DNA of 64,000 nt from Schlesneria sp. DSM 10557 (lineage in GTDB: Bacteria > Planctomycetota > Planctomycetia > Planctomycetales > Planctomycetaceae). Of this stretch, positions 62,564 to 64,000 are shown piece after piece. The stretch spans positions 5,603,001-5,667,000 of the forward strand of contig NZ_CP124747.1 in NCBI RefSeq assembly GCF_041860085.1, given 5' to 3'. A program made the translations under genes and the position numbers. The stretch's first letter is position 1. Each line of letters begins with the position of its first letter. Under the pieces are notes generated by a model, which worked only from the letters and a program-made list of their open reading frames with translations, was not told the origin of the DNA and did no database searches.

Positions 62564-63358
62564 ATGTCGCATTCCGGTTCTGCGGAAGTTGTGCGTGAAG
62601 AAACCGAAGCCTCGTTGATCGCTCGTGCGCAAGTTGCCGTCAGCCGCTGTAACTGGGAAGTCGGTGAATGTGCCGCACTGTGGACGAAGCGATTTGCGCG
62701 AGGACGAACCGACGCAGACTTCGCCGCGCTGGTCTCTCTGAGCGCTGATCAGGTTTACCAGCGACGACGTGTCTGGGAAACCTTCGGAGACGTCAGTAGT
62801 AATTACTCGACGCTCAAGTGGTCTCACTTTTACGCGGCGATTAACTGGGACGATGCTGCGGAATGCCTGCAGTGGGCCGATGATGTCCAGGCTGGTGTTG
62901 CCGAAATGAAGGCCTGGCGCCGTGCACAGCGTGGTGAGGACCTGAGCACCCCAGCCGTCGATGAAGCCCTGGACGGCTTGCCGACGGAACCCGCACTGGC
63001 CCGTGAAGCCGCTCCCTTTGATCATCAGTCCACGTTTTCGGTTTCGGCCAATCAGGCAGATGAAGACGAAGAAGCGTCCGCAGCAGTCCCACCGTTCGGG
63101 AACCGGTTGCCAGAGGGAACCAGTGAGTACGCTCCTTTCAATCCCGATGCGACGACCGTCCCGCCACGCGAAGCGGGGGAACGTCCCAATCTCAGCACCG
63201 AGCAGATCGCCAAGCGGTTTACGACCACGATCGAACGGTGCCAGAATCTGCTGACCCCGCAGTTCTGCGAGGAATTCGCTGAGCTTCCCGAAAAGGTCCG
63301 CAAACGCCTGCTGAAGGCGGTCGAGATGCTCGCGGAAAAAGTCAGTGAGATTGGCTAG
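62564..63358 (+). CDS. Conserved-looking protein of unknown function with LKWSH motif
   Basis: 264 residues. There is no signal or membrane helix, so it is cytoplasmic. Residues 15-125 are helical: [43 protein letters not shown], then [23 protein letters not shown] and [13 protein letters not shown]. The motif and spacing resemble the N-terminal helical domains of DUF3102-like and phage/plasmid-associated proteins, in which a WSH motif follows a helix-turn-helix. A disordered acidic/Pro-rich linker and a short C-terminal helical pair complete it. DNA binding is a possibility only. GGGAAG lies upstream of ATG 62564, and a long terminator follows the stop. Confidence 0.65.
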   Translation: MSHSGSAEVVREETEASLIARAQVAVSRCNWEVGECAALWTKRFARGRTDADFAALVSLSADQVYQRRRVWETFGDVSSNYSTLKWSHFYAAINWDDAAECLQWADDVQAGVAEMKAWRRAQRGEDLSTPAVDEALDGLPTEPALAREAAPFDHQSTFSVSANQADEDEEASAAVPPFGNRLPEGTSEYAPFNPDATTVPPREAGERPNLSTEQIAKRFTTTIERCQNLLTPQFCEEFAELPEKVRKRLLKAVEMLAEKVSEIG

Positions 63359-63720
63359 TCGGAGTGAAGTTCTCCATCGATGGTCACCGCGGTGTCATCG
63401 AAATGACAAAAGTCTCTCGCCCTGGATCGGGAACGAACGAAATTCGTGTTCCGATCCAGGGCGTTGTGTTTTTGGTAACCGCAAACTTCGCGATCGAATG
63501 TCTGCGTGCCGCAGGAAGACGGTTCCGACATTTTTCCAGGCCACATCCGCGCTCGATCCACTTGCTCACTTCATCGCGCAGGTGCGTCCCTTCGCAACTC
63601 GGCACCAGTTGCGGATCGAGTTCCGAATATGCTCAAATACCGATTCGTCAATCTCTTTCCCGATCGGCGGGTCGATATCCCCGGCAAAACACATTCACGA
63701 TGAATCAACAGGAGATGCTC
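63359..63720. other. 362-base region with one large terminator
   Basis: It contains the hairpin at 63418-63473 and the start region of the last gene. Open frames across it are not protein-like. Confidence 0.5.
63418..63473 (+). terminator. Very long rho-independent terminator
   Basis: A perfect 13-bp outer stem (63418-63430 with 63451-63463) continues into an inner stem, GAAC/GTTC and ACGAA/TTCGT, with small asymmetries, and is followed by TTGTGTTTTT. It ends the 62564-63358 gene. Confidence 0.85.
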
Positions 63721-64000
63721 ATGCGCATTCGGATGGGATGGATACTGTGTTCGATGGTCATGACCGCTCTGGTAATGTCCTCTACGGTACGTGCAGAGGA
63801 TGGCTGGGTTTCCATCTTCGACGGCAAGACGCTGGAAAAATGGGACGGCGATCCCGAACTGTGGAGCGTTGAAGACGGGGCGATTACGGGCAAGACCACC
63901 GAAGACAAACCGATCAAGGCGAACACCTTCCTCATCTGGCGTGGTGGAGAGACTGCTGATTTTGAGCTGAAGCTGGAATACAAGATCATCAACGGTAACT
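63721..64000 (+). CDS. Secreted DUF1080 protein, N-terminal part only
   Basis: 93 codons seen before the right edge. A signal peptide (cleavage near VRAED) leads to [39 protein letters not shown] and [19 protein letters not shown], which is the start of a DUF1080 domain. It is the third such protein in the window, and closest in opening style to periplasmic 3-keto-disaccharide hydrolases. ATG 63721 has AGGAG 6 bases upstream, which decides against the in-frame ATGs at 63700 and 63715. Confidence 0.88.
   Translation, partial: MRIRMGWILCSMVMTALVMSSTVRAEDGWVSIFDGKTLEKWDGDPELWSVEDGAITGKTTEDKPIKANTFLIWRGGETADFELKLEYKIINGN

Overview
The window looks like a chromosomal segment of a planctomycete, probably from the Planctomycetaceae side of the phylum; the lineage is inferred from gene content. 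Typical markers are a large secreted cytochrome c protein of the DUF1587/DUF1592 type, three DUF1080 proteins, a BBP7-like outer-membrane protein, an ECF sigma factor next to a Ser/Thr kinase with an anti-sigma-like zinc motif, a ThuA-domain protein, squalene-hopene cyclase, and many long secreted or membrane-anchored low-complexity proteins. No rRNA, tRNA, CRISPR array, insertion sequence or prophage was recognised. Most genes are monocistronic or in pairs, and several are closed by clear stem-loop terminators.

Layout. 1-3.4 kb: cytochrome c protein (runs off the left edge) and a rhodanese. 3.4-7.1 kb: L-2-hydroxyglutarate oxidase, then the ECF sigma factor and kinase. 7.3-16.2 kb: three large envelope proteins, namely a membrane protein with two secretin-N-like domains, a giant MscS-family channel, and a coiled-coil protein with a Lys/Glu/Gln/Pro-rich centre. 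16.3-18.8 kb: a divergent pair for hexuronate catabolism (UxaE-like epimerase and an SDR oxidoreductase). 19-25.9 kb: ThuA protein, squalene-hopene cyclase, a histone-H1-like Lys/Ala protein behind a long regulatory-looking gap, and RecG. 26-28 kb: two planctomycete-type envelope proteins. 28-37.7 kb: class III aminotransferase, then a metabolic cluster (oxalate decarboxylase, FdhD, formate dehydrogenase, DUF1641 protein, ABM-domain membrane protein) and a Cys/Met-metabolism PLP enzyme. 37.8-41.5 kb: two DUF1080 proteins and a lone sugar-type ABC ATPase. 41.6-49 kb: TPR protein, four-repeat DUF11-like protein and BBP7 protein. 49-53 kb: DegT aminotransferase, HemW-like radical SAM protein without a normal start codon, and PfkB kinase. 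53-64 kb: HEAT-like secreted protein, coiled-coil protein with five exact-length 24-residue repeats, small zinc-ribbon protein, OleD-like reductase, Val/Thr/Gln-rich secreted protein, NuoM-like membrane protein, two poorly known proteins and the start of a third DUF1080 gene.

The most informative unit is 29.9-36.4 kb. A Tat-exported oxalate decarboxylase sits beside a formate dehydrogenase whose active site reads Cys-Gln rather than Cys/Sec-His and which is followed by a DUF1641 gene. That combination matches the unusual menaquinone-linked ForCE formate dehydrogenases of Bacillus subtilis. The cluster would convert oxalate to formate and CO2 and pass the formate electrons to quinone. The other leading observations are the missing start codon of the HemW gene (possible AUU start), the secretin-N-domain protein beside the sigma/kinase pair, and a cluster of TGTCA/TGACA boxes and inverted repeats between the hopanoid cyclase and histone-like genes.
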